A stretch of 64,000 nucleotides of DNA from positions 5,397,501 through 5,461,500 of the forward strand of contig NZ_CP055263.1 of NCBI RefSeq assembly GCF_014217835.1, read 5' to 3'. The DNA is from Metabacillus sp. KUDC1714 (GTDB taxonomy: Bacteria > Bacillota > Bacilli > Bacillales > Bacillaceae). Numbering within the stretch: position 1 is the first letter of the stretch; each line of letters opens with the position of its first letter. Under the pieces are notes generated by a model that searched no databases, had not been told where the DNA came from, and saw only the letters and a program-made list of their open reading frames with translations. Below, piece by piece: positions 63,458-64,000 of this stretch. The translations under genes were made by a program, and so were the position numbers.

Positions 63458-64000
63458 ATTTATACCCCATACCTCTTAAGGTTAAGACATAAATTGGCTC
63501 TGTAGGATGTGGTTCAATTTTTTTACGCAAATTACTGATGTGTACCATTACAGTTCTATAATCACCAAGACTTTCTTCACCCCAAACCCGTTCAAACATC
63601 TGCTCCACGGTAAAGACTCGATTTGGATTTTCTGCTAACAAGCATAATAGCTGATATTCTTTTGCTGATAGTGGTATCGCTTTTTTATTTACTTTTACAA
63701 CACAGCTGTTTTTATCTATTGTTAGCCCTGGAAAAACCAATACAGAGTCTTCAGTCCATTCATCCAGTTTATATACTTGATGTGAAATATTTTTATTTCT
63801 ACGTAGATGAGCTTGTACTTTAGCAACAAGTAATGCAGGACTAAAGGGCTTTGTTATGTAATCATCTCCACCAATTCGATGCGCTAAAATTTTATCAAAA
63901 TCATCTTCTTTTGAGCTTAAAAATAAAATTGGTGCACTTGTGTTTTGACGCAATAATCGACAAACCTCATATCCATCCATATCAGGGAGTAACACATCTA
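63435..64000 (-). CDS. OmpR/PhoB-type response regulator (5' end outside window)
   Basis: This two-component response regulator begins beyond the right edge; 188 residues are visible. The probable phosphoacceptor is the Asp encoded at 63996-63998, in DVLLPDMDGYE. The receiver ends with APILFLSSKEDDFDKILAHRIGGDDYITKPFSPALL (Thr/Ser and Lys switch residues present). A winged-helix effector domain follows (IPLSAKEYQLLCLLAENPNRVF, then VMVHISNLRKKIE and LRGMGYKF). It lies upstream of the giant histidine kinase on the same strand, so the two are likely partners. Target genes are unknown. Confidence 0.9.
   Translation of the reverse strand, partial: DVLLPDMDGYEVCRLLRQNTSAPILFLSSKEDDFDKILAHRIGGDDYITKPFSPALLVAKVQAHLRRNKNISHQVYKLDEWTEDSVLVFPGLTIDKNSCVVKVNKKAIPLSAKEYQLLCLLAENPNRVFTVEQMFERVWGEESLGDYRTVMVHISNLRKKIEPHPTEPIYVLTLRGMGYKFNGFFDD

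Noticed and set aside
1..64000. CRISPR array or restriction/defence island
   Set aside because: No regularly spaced direct repeats, and no Cas, nuclease or methylase gene was found in the window.

Overview
The window is a 64 kb chromosomal segment of a low-GC, endospore-forming member of the Bacillaceae. The evidence is the gene content: cwlJ-gerQ, a GerA-type germinant receptor operon, YyaC, a SleB/CwlJ-type hydrolase, a SinI-like peptide, a PucR purine catabolism cluster and a sigma-B-like promoter before a manganese catalase. AGGAGG ribosome binding sites with many TTG and GTG starts, and strong hairpin-plus-T terminators, fit the same group. The genus cannot be fixed from sequence alone. 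No rRNA, intact tRNA or CRISPR array was seen.

Layout. (1) 1-2.6 kb: the end of an ABC transporter gene, a rhodanese-like membrane protein and a HAD hydrolase. (2) 2.7-12.1 kb: purine catabolism. It holds uraD with the scar of a lost uricase gene, the regulator pucR, and pucABCDE (xanthine dehydrogenase and its maturation factors) led by an amidohydrolase. The puc genes are mostly joined by 4-base ATGA overlaps. (3) 12.1-20.1 kb: a scrambled accessory region with a Rieske fusion protein, one intact and two broken copies of the same LysR gene, three SDR sequences (one decayed, one strikingly GC-rich), an MFS exporter and a PTS permease relic. (4) 20.1-33.3 kb: core genes, namely a LacI regulator, Cof-type phosphatase, YqcI/YcgG protein, Mn catalase, VanW lipoprotein, branched-chain aminotransferase, chemoreceptor, LPxTA-anchored surface protein and an aminotransferase. 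(5) 33.9-37.7 kb: cwlJ-gerQ, a phage-type DnaD-like protein beside an IS21-type relic, and a DUF3231 protein. (6) 37.7-43.5 kb: a stress and efflux cluster with two visible regulatory circuits, a TetR palindrome present four times and an Rrf2 palindrome between azoR and rrf2. (7) 44-47.7 kb: a gerA-gerC-gerB operon. (8) 47.8-57.8 kb: a decayed EamA transporter, a 3' fragment of tRNA-Leu, a toroid/lyase-like protein and small Bacillus genes, ending with quinone/electrophile defence genes near MhqR-like boxes. (9) 58-64 kb: a 1720-residue pseudokinase-AAA-TPR-GAF-histidine kinase, a SinI-like gene on the opposite strand, and an OmpR-type response regulator cut by the window edge.

The parts most likely to hold something undescribed are region 9 (giant hybrid kinase, response regulator and antisense SinI-like peptide sharing a nested palindrome) and the Rieske fusion with its duplicated LysR regulators. 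The dispersed repeat, present with and without its GC-rich core, is also notable. The window shows much recent decay: uricase, LysR, SDR, PTS, TetR, EamA, IS21 and tRNA-Leu relics are all recognisable. All functional calls rest on reading the proteins and recalled family knowledge; no database search was run.
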